In this document: piece by piece, positions 34,365 to 41,975 of the stretch
How the letters are laid out: the number at the start of each line of letters is the position of its first letter
Position numbering within the stretch: the first letter of the stretch is position 1
Assembly: GCA_017631875.1 (NCBI GenBank)
Contig: JAGBSL010000025.1
Span: 16,022 to 80,021, forward strand
DNA: 64,000 nucleotides
Direction of reading: 5' to 3'
Origin: Bacteroidales bacterium
Lineage (GTDB): Bacteria; Bacteroidota; Bacteroidia; Bacteroidales; UBA932
Notes under the pieces: model-generated
Databases searched by the model: none
What the model was told of the DNA's origin: nothing
The model's input: the letters and a program-made list of their open reading frames with translations, nothing else
Position numbers and translations under genes: made by a program

Positions 34365-35090
34365 ATGAGTACAGCAAATAACACAAACGGCGGACAGTTC
34401 TGGAAGTATGTTCTTATCGGTGGCGTACCTGGAATTCTTCTTGGATCAGGCGGAACAGTCGTGGCAGAGAATGTAATCGATGAGGAAGTTCAGGACTTAG
34501 AGGTGAATACCGAAGAAGGACTGGTGCAGGAAGTTACTCCTGCTGATGTACCTGTAGCAGAAGTCAACGATGAAATGTCGTTCGGCGAGGCTTTCGCAGC
34601 AGCTCGTGCGGAGGTTGGTGCTGGCGGAGTCTTCAGGTGGCATGGCAATCTGTATAATACATATACTGCTGATGAGTGGGAAACAATGAGCGCAGAGGAA
34701 AGGGCAGAGTTCGGCGACCGTGTATATGGAACTGATTTAGCGTCAACCGTTAATGCTGAGGAATCAGTAGAGGTTGTCGAAGTAGTCGAAACTGCGGAAG
34801 AGGGTGTGAGGATAGAGGAAATCGGAATTGTTGAAACAGAAGACGGCGATCAGATGATCGTAGCGGTTGGTTCTGTTGACGGTGAGCAGGTTGCATTTGC
34901 AGACGTTGACTGTGACGGTGAAATCGATATCGTGGCAGACAGTCAGGGAAATACATACTCCGGCGAAGGCATCTACGTTGATGATTTGTGTCAGATTGCA
35001 ATGAACGACGAATCTTACGGTGTTCAAGATGATATGTATGCAGACACTCCTGACTATATGAACGATGCCGATACGTCAGCTTTTGCATAA
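34365..35090 (+). CDS. Acidic protein with N-terminal hydrophobic segment, unknown
   Basis: 241 residues. A short hydrophobic stretch (~14-35, YVLIGGVPGILLGSGGTVVA) may be a membrane anchor; the rest is strongly acidic (Asp/Glu/Val-rich) and ends DADTSAFA. A central part (~70-110, FGEAFAAARAEVGAGGVFRWHGNLYNTYTADEW) looks like a small folded domain and VDCDGEIDIV like a calcium-type loop. I do not recognise the family. It has its own promoter, shared in design with the small acidic gene at 22697, and closes the kinase region. Confidence 0.7.
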   Translation: MSTANNTNGGQFWKYVLIGGVPGILLGSGGTVVAENVIDEEVQDLEVNTEEGLVQEVTPADVPVAEVNDEMSFGEAFAAARAEVGAGGVFRWHGNLYNTYTADEWETMSAEERAEFGDRVYGTDLASTVNAEESVEVVEVVETAEEGVRIEEIGIVETEDGDQMIVAVGSVDGEQVAFADVDCDGEIDIVADSQGNTYSGEGIYVDDLCQIAMNDESYGVQDDMYADTPDYMNDADTSAFA

Positions 35091-35188
35091 ATAGATTCTT
35101 TATAAGTTGAAAGTCACTTGAGGGTCCTTTTGTAAATATTGGGGCAAGTCCGGATTACACCCTGTTGAGACTAATATAATCAATCCTT

Positions 35189-35539
35189 ATGAAAAGCTAC
35201 AGCAAATCAAACCTGCAGCAGTGCGTCAGGAATCTTTTCGCACAGGCTCGTTATGAGTATGGAAAGGCGGCCAGAAATGGATTGTCATTCCCCAAGACCT
35301 TTTCTTTATGGGATAATGACAGTGATTGCTTCTATGCCGTCGCATTAGAGACGCTTAGCACGAGCGCAGGCGGACTGATGATTGAGTTCACCGTGTATGT
35401 CAAACACTCTGAATACATATGCTCACGTGTTGTCGGAAGTGCCAGGACAGCCGAAGGAGTGCTTGAATGGCTGAATGATACGGCTTCGCTCAAGAAATGC
35501 CTCGAAGCTGTTGATACCATGATTGGAAACATCGACTGA
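35189..35539 (+). CDS. Hypothetical protein
   Basis: 116 residues, soluble, with no signal peptide or known motif. Mixed alpha/beta pattern with two Cys-containing stretches (DNDSDCFYAV, HSEYICSRV). Its stop codon lies 15 bases before the rnr fragment, so it marks the right end of island A. Confidence 0.6.
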   Translation: MKSYSKSNLQQCVRNLFAQARYEYGKAARNGLSFPKTFSLWDNDSDCFYAVALETLSTSAGGLMIEFTVYVKHSEYICSRVVGSARTAEGVLEWLNDTASLKKCLEAVDTMIGNID

Positions 35540-35554
35540 ACAAACTCAACATCA

Positions 35555-35728
35555 ATGCTGCCGCTCCGCGACATCCGCAGCGAAGCATCTTGATTATGAG
35601 TTGATTGAAACTGGTCTTGAGGAAAGAATCTATGACCGTATAGATTACGAGCACGGCTGCGGAACCTCATTCATCAAAGGCGAGGTTCTGCGGCTCATTC
35701 GACAACGTTACTGTCGGCATCAACAAGG
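35555..35728 (+). pseudogene. Truncated duplicate of the rnr 3' region
   Basis: Matches rnr 19761-20047 in the same orientation, with about 115-120 bases deleted internally (after the GCAGCGA at 35583) and small changes near the end. From 35589 to about 35684 it is about 94 percent identical (6 differences in ~96 bases) and still encodes LDYELIETGLEERIYDR. No intact frame, start or domain remains. It forms an imperfect direct repeat with rnr around island A. Confidence 0.85.
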
Positions 35729-35729
35729 A

Positions 35730-36206
35730 TTATACTATTCTTTTCAGGAAGTTTGCGCACTTGATGATTGTTCGTCTGTCTTCAGTCGGAAGGTTAGCAT
35801 AAGCTTCCGCAATTTTCTTTATTCCAGCTGCTGCCATTGCGGAGCTGATAGGTATTCCTGCTCCAGGAAGCCATGATGTTAAAGCGGTGGCAATCAGTCC
35901 AAAAATAGCAATACCTCCTGTTATTTCTGATAATAATAGGAAGCCGGCCTTTAAATCACCTTTATTAAAGGTATCATCGGCATACTTTGCCATGTCTCGT
36001 TCTAATTGTGTACCTGAAATTGTTGGTGTTGTTTGGATCTCAGTACTGACAATTGCTCCCATATAACAACAATCAGCACAGATTCCGCAATCCTCGCAAG
36101 AGCTTGGATCAATGAAATAGATATCCCCTTCTAATATTGCACCAAATGGGCACTCAGGCAAACATGCTCCACATGCTATACAATCTTCTGTTATTAGATG
36201 TGCCAT
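35730..36206 (-). CDS. Ferredoxin-like protein with C-terminal hydrophobic domain
   Basis: 158 residues. The N-terminal ~55 residues hold two 4Fe-4S motifs, CIACGACLPECP and CEDCGICADCC, of a bacterial 2[4Fe-4S] ferredoxin. After a linker (~60-85), residues ~88-125 are hydrophobic and glycine-rich (ITGGIAIFGLIATALTSWLPGAGIP), followed by a helical tail. The fusion is unusual; it might anchor electron transfer at a membrane. The stop codon directly abuts the rnr fragment. It is the last gene of a three-gene minus-strand unit. Confidence 0.75.
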   Translation of the reverse strand: MAHLITEDCIACGACLPECPFGAILEGDIYFIDPSSCEDCGICADCCYMGAIVSTEIQTTPTISGTQLERDMAKYADDTFNKGDLKAGFLLLSEITGGIAIFGLIATALTSWLPGAGIPISSAMAAAGIKKIAEAYANLPTEDRRTIIKCANFLKRIV

Positions 36207-36234
36207 AAATATAAAGTTAAATTAAAAGTTCAGT

Positions 36235-36654
36235 TTATTTCAGTGTAACTTGCACGTCGACTCCTACGTTTGATATGTCGATGCTATTTAGGCTGGCCAT
36301 ATTGAGGATGGACGACGCTCCTTCGATCTTGCTTATGTCGAGAGTTATCTTGTCTCCCGATGCAGATAGAAAATTCAATTGGTTTTTGTTGGCGACCGAA
36401 TTCAGTACCGCAGGTAAGAACATTTTTACAATTGCGCCGCTGTCAGCCTGAAATATGATCTTGTCTGAATATACATAATAAACGGATAGTGATATCGAAA
36501 TGTCTTTCTCTATATCTCCAATGAGAAAGACATTTGTTTTATATGTATACTTTATATTGATTTTCCTATCGTATCCGTAACTGACCTGAAGCGGTTGCCT
36601 TATGTTTTTTCTAATGAAGGCGTTTATTTCAGAATATGATATTTTCAGATGCAT
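36235..36654 (-). CDS. Hypothetical protein, paralogue of the next gene
   Basis: 139 residues, beta-rich, no signal peptide. It resembles the protein at 36666-37067 over the full length (ISYSEI/ITYAEI starts; DISKIEGASSILNMASLNSIDIS against ELKRIPQLANVLNKISLTSLVAN), so the pair arose by duplication. The family is not recognised; the fold suggests a small lipid-binding-like or scaffold protein, not more than that. Confidence 0.6.
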   Translation of the reverse strand: MHLKISYSEINAFIRKNIRQPLQVSYGYDRKINIKYTYKTNVFLIGDIEKDISISLSVYYVYSDKIIFQADSGAIVKMFLPAVLNSVANKNQLNFLSASGDKITLDISKIEGASSILNMASLNSIDISNVGVDVQVTLK

Positions 36655-36665
36655 GACGATGGGGA

Positions 36666-37067
36666 TTAGATGTTGATATTCAGGTTTATTCCATTAGGAT
36701 TTGCAACAAGGGAGGTCAGTGAGATTTTATTGAGCACATTTGCCAACTGCGGGATTCTCTTTAATTCTATCCTGATGCCTTGTTCTGTAATCTGTAAAAA
36801 CGTAAAGGGCTTTGGTTTGCTTGCAAGCAGCGTGGTCAGTCCGGAAATGATTGATTGCACTCCATGAGAGTAACTGGATATCCACACGTTCAATACGGAA
36901 TATGAAGTGAGTTGGAATTTCAACTCAATGGAGATTGGTCCCAGTATCTTGTGCGGAGTGAAGGTTACACGTATTTTATCCATGCCCAAGTATGATAGGG
37001 AAAACCCCATCTTCAATTGTTTGTTCAGAAGCGTTGCTATCTCAGCGTATGTTATTGTTGCTAGCAT
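36666..37067 (-). CDS. Hypothetical protein, paralogue of the previous gene
   Basis: 133 residues, beta-rich and amphipathic. Together with its partner 11 bases downstream and the ferredoxin-like gene it forms a minus-strand unit, divergent from the ECF sigma gene. Function unknown. The divergent arrangement suggests the sigma factor may also control it. Confidence 0.6.
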   Translation of the reverse strand: MLATITYAEIATLLNKQLKMGFSLSYLGMDKIRVTFTPHKILGPISIELKFQLTSYSVLNVWISSYSHGVQSIISGLTTLLASKPKPFTFLQITEQGIRIELKRIPQLANVLNKISLTSLVANPNGINLNINI

Positions 37068-37161
37068 TTTTGGGTTAGGGTGTTAAGTTTAGTGTTGATA
37101 ACCCTGTAAAGGTAGTAAATTTTCCTTATAATATATTCTTAAATACGTTTGCTCCCCTCTG

Positions 37162-37190
37162 TTGTTTTTAAATTATTTTTTTTAACTTTG
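37162..37190 (+). promoter_or_regulatory. Promoter of the ECF sigma operon
   Basis: TTG (37162-37164), 18-base spacer, TAACTTTG (37183-37190). The leader before ATG 37252 is about 55 bases. The rest of the 184-base divergent region is AT-rich. Confidence 0.5.
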
Positions 37191-37251
37191 ATGTCTGAAT
37201 TTTTGCAGACTACCACATAATATAACTTACAGCTAATGGTCTTGGCGAATT

Positions 37252-37914
37252 ATGGACCCGGAATCAAATACAAGATATAAAACAATGTCTGATAAGGATA
37301 TTGTTGATTTGGTTGTTGAGGGTAATGAAGAAGCCATGCTATATCTGATATATGATAGGTATGACTGTGATGTGAAGTTCTATGCATGGCGTTATTTTGG
37401 ATCTTTCGCCTTTCTCGAAGACCTGATAAGTGACTTGTATCTGCAGTTCAAGGGTAAGAAAGGGGATTGGCAGCCACTGAGGTCATTCCAGTGGAGGTGT
37501 AGCTTCAGGACGTGGTTCTGCTCTGTGACTTCGCATCTTTTCATTGAAAAACGCAAGGAATTGATAGGTTTGGGTACGGGTAAAGACTCTATAGTTGTAA
37601 GCGGAACAAAATTGCCTGACCCAGAACCTGAAAAAGAGCGTGAAAACCACAAGCTTGTGATGATTCTTGAAGCGATATCCCGTCTGGAAAATGATGACTA
37701 TCGTTTCATATTGGTCAAGGAACTTGAAGGCTATGACCATAAGGAAATAGCGGAAATGTTGGTGGCTAAACGGAAGAAAGAAAATAAAGTGAGCTTCTAC
37801 AGAGGGAAGATTGTGGTTCCAGATGCCCATTATGTGGATATGACGAAGGCGAAGGCGATCCGTGAGGTAAAGACTATTGTGGAACAAATAAAGAAGGAGT
37901 GGTATGCAAATTAG
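37252..37914 (+). CDS. ECF-type RNA polymerase sigma factor
   Basis: 220 residues. Region 2 (~15-85; AMLYLIYDRYDCDVKFYAWRYFG, FLEDLISDLYLQF, SFRTWFCSVTSHLFIEKRK) and a region 4-like helix-turn-helix (~140-215; ISRLENDDYRFILVKELEGYDHKEIAEML) are visible. Region 4 is interrupted by an insertion rich in Lys (KRKKENKVSFYRGKIVVPDAHYV), longer than usual. It overlaps the next gene by 11 bases, typical of sigma/anti-sigma pairs, and probably controls island B. Confidence 0.85.
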   Translation: MDPESNTRYKTMSDKDIVDLVVEGNEEAMLYLIYDRYDCDVKFYAWRYFGSFAFLEDLISDLYLQFKGKKGDWQPLRSFQWRCSFRTWFCSVTSHLFIEKRKELIGLGTGKDSIVVSGTKLPDPEPEKERENHKLVMILEAISRLENDDYRFILVKELEGYDHKEIAEMLVAKRKKENKVSFYRGKIVVPDAHYVDMTKAKAIREVKTIVEQIKKEWYAN

Positions 37915-38251
37915 TGATGAACTGATCGCGTGTTATGTTGAAGGCACTGCGACAGAAGCAGAGCAGAGCATTATCAGGGAGTACCTTTGCAAGCATCCGG
38001 ACGAATACGAGCGTGTTCTCTGTCTGATGGACCTTGATACTAAGGACCATCTCAATGAGCAGAAGCAGGAAGTTCCTGGATTGTTCGACGGACATAAGGC
38101 ATCTTTGTCTGGAGTTGTTTACTCTGCAGCAGCGTTTGCTCCTCAACCAAAGAATACGTTTTCGCCGAAAGCTATGGTTAAGTCTTCGTCTGTTGAAGGA
38201 TTGTATGGCAGGCTTTGTTTGATGAGTAATAAAATTGATGAATTAAAGTGA
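37904..38251 (+). CDS. Small protein paired with the ECF sigma factor (anti-sigma-like)
   Basis: 115 residues. The N-terminus (ISDELIACYVEGTATEAEQSIIREYLCKHPDEYERVLCLM) has the helical pattern of the Bacteroidetes anti-sigma N-terminal domain. No transmembrane segment follows, unlike FecR-type anti-sigmas, so any control would be cytoplasmic. The C-terminal half is unstructured with a final helix. Assignment rests mainly on position. Confidence 0.65.
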   Translation: MQISDELIACYVEGTATEAEQSIIREYLCKHPDEYERVLCLMDLDTKDHLNEQKQEVPGLFDGHKASLSGVVYSAAAFAPQPKNTFSPKAMVKSSSVEGLYGRLCLMSNKIDELK

Positions 38252-38256
38252 GGTAG

Positions 38257-38961
38257 ATGGCAGTCAAGGAAGCAAGTCTCCCTTATGCGTATCCATGTGA
38301 TACCTATATGGAGACAATTCTCTCGAATGTACTGGTCCGCAAAACGCTGCAGTTGGTTGTTAACAGGTATTGCAAAGGGGAGATAAGGGCGATTATTGCG
38401 GAGAGCCAGAAAGTTACAGCAAAGAGTTATCCGAGACTTTATTCTTTGGTCGAAGATTGTAAGTGCACCTTAGGTATAAAGGAAAAACTGGAAGTTTACG
38501 TGACGGGAAGATTGGGAGGTATTAATGCTTTGACTATCGGTACGGACGAGGACCCGATAGTGTTGATATCCAGAAAGGCATTAGTTTCTCTTACAGATGG
38601 AGAACTGAAATTTTTGATTGGCCATGAACTTGGCCATGTCCAGCAGAAGAACTTGGTCTGTCATACCTTGAAAGGCATTTTGGATGAGTGGACAGACAGT
38701 TCGGAGATATTGGGGAAGGTAGTGGCGGATATGATAGATGTGCCGTTGAAGCAGTGGCACAGGTGCTCGGAATATACGGCTGACCGTGCGGGAATCATCT
38801 GTTGTAAGGACATAAATATAGTGAGTTCGTTGTTTAATAAAGTTTCTTCTGTTTCCGAGAAAGAAGATCCGACCGCAGAACTGTTTGAACTTGCTCAAGC
38901 ACACCCGTTATACGGGCACAGGATAAAAGAATTGAAAACCTACATTGGGGCTGACCTATGA
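38257..38961 (+). CDS. M48-family metallopeptidase, soluble
   Basis: 234 residues. The zinc motif is IGHELGHVQ, and the third ligand lies in SEYTADRAGI. There are no membrane helices, in contrast to HtpX and Ste24. Paralogues lie at 38958 and 50771. The next gene starts within its stop codon (ATGA overlap). Confidence 0.88.
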   Translation: MAVKEASLPYAYPCDTYMETILSNVLVRKTLQLVVNRYCKGEIRAIIAESQKVTAKSYPRLYSLVEDCKCTLGIKEKLEVYVTGRLGGINALTIGTDEDPIVLISRKALVSLTDGELKFLIGHELGHVQQKNLVCHTLKGILDEWTDSSEILGKVVADMIDVPLKQWHRCSEYTADRAGIICCKDINIVSSLFNKVSSVSEKEDPTAELFELAQAHPLYGHRIKELKTYIGADL

Positions 38962-39797
38962 AAAAAAACAAAAAAATACTGACGGGGTTGGATAGCTCTC
39001 AGTACGAGCATCCTTTTGATAAGAAGGCTTTAAATGCTTTGAAGAAGACCCCGGGTGTGGATCTTGTCGGTAATTTTATCACTAAGAATACCGTTGAGAA
39101 GATTTACAATGTGCAGTATACCGGTAGTCATCTACGAGTCACAAAAGAGAATTATCCGAAAATATATGAGTATCTGGAGTATGCTTGTCAGATACTGAAC
39201 ATGCCGAAAGTCCCAGAACTCTATATCGAGTGGGGTTATAGTGTAAATGCTATGACGGTAGGATCTGAGAATCCGATAATCGTTCTGAATTCGGGTTTGA
39301 TAGACCTCTGCGATGATGATGAGATAATGTTTATCATAGGTCACGAATGCGGCCACATAAAGAGTAATCACATGCTCTACCACATGATGGCGCAAGTGTT
39401 CAACCTTTGTATCGATCAGATTCCTTTCGGAAACCTAGCGTCAGCGCCGCTTCAGTATGCGTTATATTACTGGAACCGTATGTCTGAGTTCACTGCTGAC
39501 CGAGCAGGACTTCTATGCTGCCAGAACAGAGATGCCGCAATACGCGCCTTCATGAAGATGGCCGGAATACCTATCAAGGAGTTCGGCGAGATGGACACCG
39601 ATGCATTCATCCAGCAGGCAGCGAACTTCAAGAAGCTCGATTATGATGGCATGAGCCACTTGATAAAATTCATATCCATCCTGGACGAATCCCACCCTTG
39701 GACCGTCATGAGAGCATCGGAGCTGTTGAGTTGGATCAATGGAGGGGATCTCAAGGAAATGCTTTTGGAAGGCAAGTATATGGCTCCAACTTACTAA
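38958..39797 (+). CDS. M48-family metallopeptidase, second copy
   Basis: 279 residues. Zinc motif IGHECGHIKSNH, third ligand MSEFTADRAGLLCC. Longer than the previous copy, with an N-terminal ~70-residue extension and a C-terminal helical region (AFIQQAANFKKLDYDGMSHLIKFI) also found in the third copy at 50771. No signal or membrane helix. A cytoplasmic peptidase, perhaps one that processes proteins of this island. Confidence 0.9.
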   Translation: MKKNKKILTGLDSSQYEHPFDKKALNALKKTPGVDLVGNFITKNTVEKIYNVQYTGSHLRVTKENYPKIYEYLEYACQILNMPKVPELYIEWGYSVNAMTVGSENPIIVLNSGLIDLCDDDEIMFIIGHECGHIKSNHMLYHMMAQVFNLCIDQIPFGNLASAPLQYALYYWNRMSEFTADRAGLLCCQNRDAAIRAFMKMAGIPIKEFGEMDTDAFIQQAANFKKLDYDGMSHLIKFISILDESHPWTVMRASELLSWINGGDLKEMLLEGKYMAPTY

Positions 39798-39861
39798 AAT
39801 GGTGTAAGCCAAGTGTTTGAGTGTAAAACTAATGTCATATATAAAATAACTAAGATCAACT

Positions 39862-41148
39862 ATGACTTTAATTAAAGGTACTGTAATTCAATTTACGGAT
39901 GGAACGACAGGAGTAGTCGTTGCTAAATTTGGCGAAGGCGGTCAAGGCGAGGTTTATAAAATTGAGTATAAGGGAGAGACCTCTGTATTGAAATGGTATA
40001 GGAAGCGTCCATCGCAAGACTTTATAAACAATCTTAAAAGAAATGCAGCAAGTCCGTCTCCGTTCTCTTGTTTCCTGTGGCCCAAAGCGGTGACAGATAC
40101 GGGTTTGGGCGTAGGTTATGTAATGGACTTTGCTGGACAAGGTTCTAAAGAATTTTCTAAGTTTTTGATTAACGCAACACACTGGCAGACAGAAGAAGCA
40201 CTTATATCTGCTGCAATTAATTTATGTATTGCATATCAGAAGTTACACTTGAGAGGCTTGGCTTACTTTGATCTTAACGATGGCAACTTTTTCTTTAATC
40301 CTAATGATGGAAAGGTGTATATAGGAGATAATGATAATGTCTCTGCTGCAAGTTTTAACGTTTCAAATATTGGAGGAAAACAAGGATATATGGCGCCTGA
40401 GATATATTTGGGAAATAGTCCCAATAGATATAGCGACTATTTCTCCCTTGCGATTATCCTCTTCAGAATGATTTTTGTCGACCACCCTTTTCATGGAAAG
40501 TATATGGAGAAGGCAGCATGTCTGACGCAGGGAATCATAAGATATATATATGGTGAAAATCCTGTTTTTATATTTGATCCATTAGACAAATCAAATGCTG
40601 CATCAAACGAATTCTCTCCAAATGCACTAAAGCGTTGGGGTGCAGTACCGGGATTTGTAAGAGACGCATTTATTAAGGCATTCTCAAAAGAGAGTGTGAA
40701 AGATCCACAGAAACGCATGATAGAAAGTGAATGGATCAAGATCTTACTTAAATGGCGTGCAGCTTTATGTAAGTGTCCTGTCTGCAACAAGCTTACTTAT
40801 ATTGAGCCACAGGATAAAGGAGTGTGTAAAGAATGCCGCAAATCTTATTCGGCGTTTTGGATGCAGATAGGCAAAGGAGAATATATACCATTAGTGTCAG
40901 GCCAGATAGTTTATACTGCTCAGCTGGGACTTGACAGTAAATTAGATAAAGTTGCTGAAATAGTTTCCTCTATGATTGACAAGAAGAAACTTGGAATTCG
41001 AAACGTTTCGTCTTTTGACTGGATGGTTACTTATGAAGGACAGCACAAGGTGATAAAACCAGGCGAATCATTCCGTTTGTGTGATGATATGAGTATCAGG
41101 TTCAGCAATATGGCGGAAGCAAGGATTAAACTCGTTAATCCATTGTAG
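39862..41148 (+). CDS. Ser/Thr-kinase-like protein with zinc ribbon (TerY-P triad kinase)
   Basis: 428 residues. Kinase-like domain ~10-290: GEGGQGEVY loop, K44, catalytic loop YFDLNDGN (D137, N142; no His before it) and GDND in place of DFG. A zinc ribbon follows (CPVCNKL...CKEC, ~300-322), then a C-terminal beta-rich region that may be a degenerate FHA domain (~330-428). With the vWA and PP2C genes after it, it makes the kinase-vWA-phosphatase triad known next to tellurium-resistance-type systems. Activity is likely but atypical. Confidence 0.85.
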   Translation: MTLIKGTVIQFTDGTTGVVVAKFGEGGQGEVYKIEYKGETSVLKWYRKRPSQDFINNLKRNAASPSPFSCFLWPKAVTDTGLGVGYVMDFAGQGSKEFSKFLINATHWQTEEALISAAINLCIAYQKLHLRGLAYFDLNDGNFFFNPNDGKVYIGDNDNVSAASFNVSNIGGKQGYMAPEIYLGNSPNRYSDYFSLAIILFRMIFVDHPFHGKYMEKAACLTQGIIRYIYGENPVFIFDPLDKSNAASNEFSPNALKRWGAVPGFVRDAFIKAFSKESVKDPQKRMIESEWIKILLKWRAALCKCPVCNKLTYIEPQDKGVCKECRKSYSAFWMQIGKGEYIPLVSGQIVYTAQLGLDSKLDKVAEIVSSMIDKKKLGIRNVSSFDWMVTYEGQHKVIKPGESFRLCDDMSIRFSNMAEARIKLVNPL

Positions 41149-41210
41149 ACTTCGTGTAAACACTATCTATTATAATAGTTTCATTTATTAATTAATTAAA
41201 ATCTAAAACT

Positions 41211-41912
41211 ATGGCAATCGATTTAGAAACCCAAGTTCCAGCGGCAAGACCCTTGACTACGCTCTTTTTCCTTTTGGATACATCAGGAAGTATGGTTGGA
41301 ACATCAATAGATTCTGTAAATGCAGCGATGCGTGATGCAATTCCAGTAGTTCAGCAGTTTGCAGCAGAAAATCCTGATACAGATATTCGTTACTGTATTC
41401 TGGAGTTTAATACTGAAGCAAGATGGATGACCGAAGAAATACACAATGTTGAGGATTTCCATTGGGTGGATCTTCAGGCCAACGGATTGACTGCACTGGG
41501 AGCTGCATATACAAAGTTGAATTCGAAACTTTCAAGAAAGAACGGATTCTTGCAGGAACACGCGAATAATGCACCGATTATTATTCTGCTGACAGATGGC
41601 GGTCCGACAGATGCGGCAGATGTTGCTTTGGAACAGCTTAAACAAAACAAATGGTTTGGCCAGGCAATTAAAATTGCTATCGAACTTCCTGGTTCTAATC
41701 GTCAGTGTTTGGTTGACTTTGCGACAGAAGAAGGCGTTATTCCGGTTTCACCAGAAAACCTTCGCGCATTGCTCAGAGTTGTTGCTGTCCGTTCGTCAAC
41801 AATTGGTTCAAAGTCTCAGGGCCTTTCGTCTGAGAGCGTTACCAAAGACATTATAGAGACTGTCAAGGAAGATATGGAAAGCGGTAATCCGTTTGACGAT
41901 ATTTTTAATTAA
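41211..41912 (+). CDS. TerY-like vWA-domain protein
   Basis: 233 residues. Complete MIDAS: FLLDTSGSMVG (DxSxS), the threonine in GLTALGAAYTKL and LLTDGGPTD. No signal or membrane segment. Binds a divalent metal and protein partners; in TerY-P systems it is thought to scaffold kinase and phosphatase. The acidic tail (DIIETVKEDMESGNPFDDIF) may be a phosphorylation or docking region. A strong hairpin lies just after the stop codon. Confidence 0.9.
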   Translation: MAIDLETQVPAARPLTTLFFLLDTSGSMVGTSIDSVNAAMRDAIPVVQQFAAENPDTDIRYCILEFNTEARWMTEEIHNVEDFHWVDLQANGLTALGAAYTKLNSKLSRKNGFLQEHANNAPIIILLTDGGPTDAADVALEQLKQNKWFGQAIKIAIELPGSNRQCLVDFATEEGVIPVSPENLRALLRVVAVRSSTIGSKSQGLSSESVTKDIIETVKEDMESGNPFDDIFN

Positions 41913-41920
41913 ATGATAAT

Positions 41921-41956
41921 CTCATCATCTAAGGGTTCCTCCCCTTAGATGATGAG
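41921..41956 (+). terminator. Intercistronic hairpin between vWA and PP2C genes
   Basis: CTCATCATCTAAGGG and CCCTTAGATGATGAG form a perfect 15-bp stem with a 6-base loop. Its right arm contains the first two possible ATGs of the PP2C frame (41949, 41952). It may attenuate transcription or hide those starts; no long U run follows. Confidence 0.65.
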
Positions 41957-41975
41957 TAGATTTGAAAGAATTCAT

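Noticed and set aside
35523..35876. A 117-codon frame after the hypothetical gene at 35189
   Set aside because: Its recognisable part is the rnr C-terminal fragment, and its end runs antisense into the ferredoxin-like gene.
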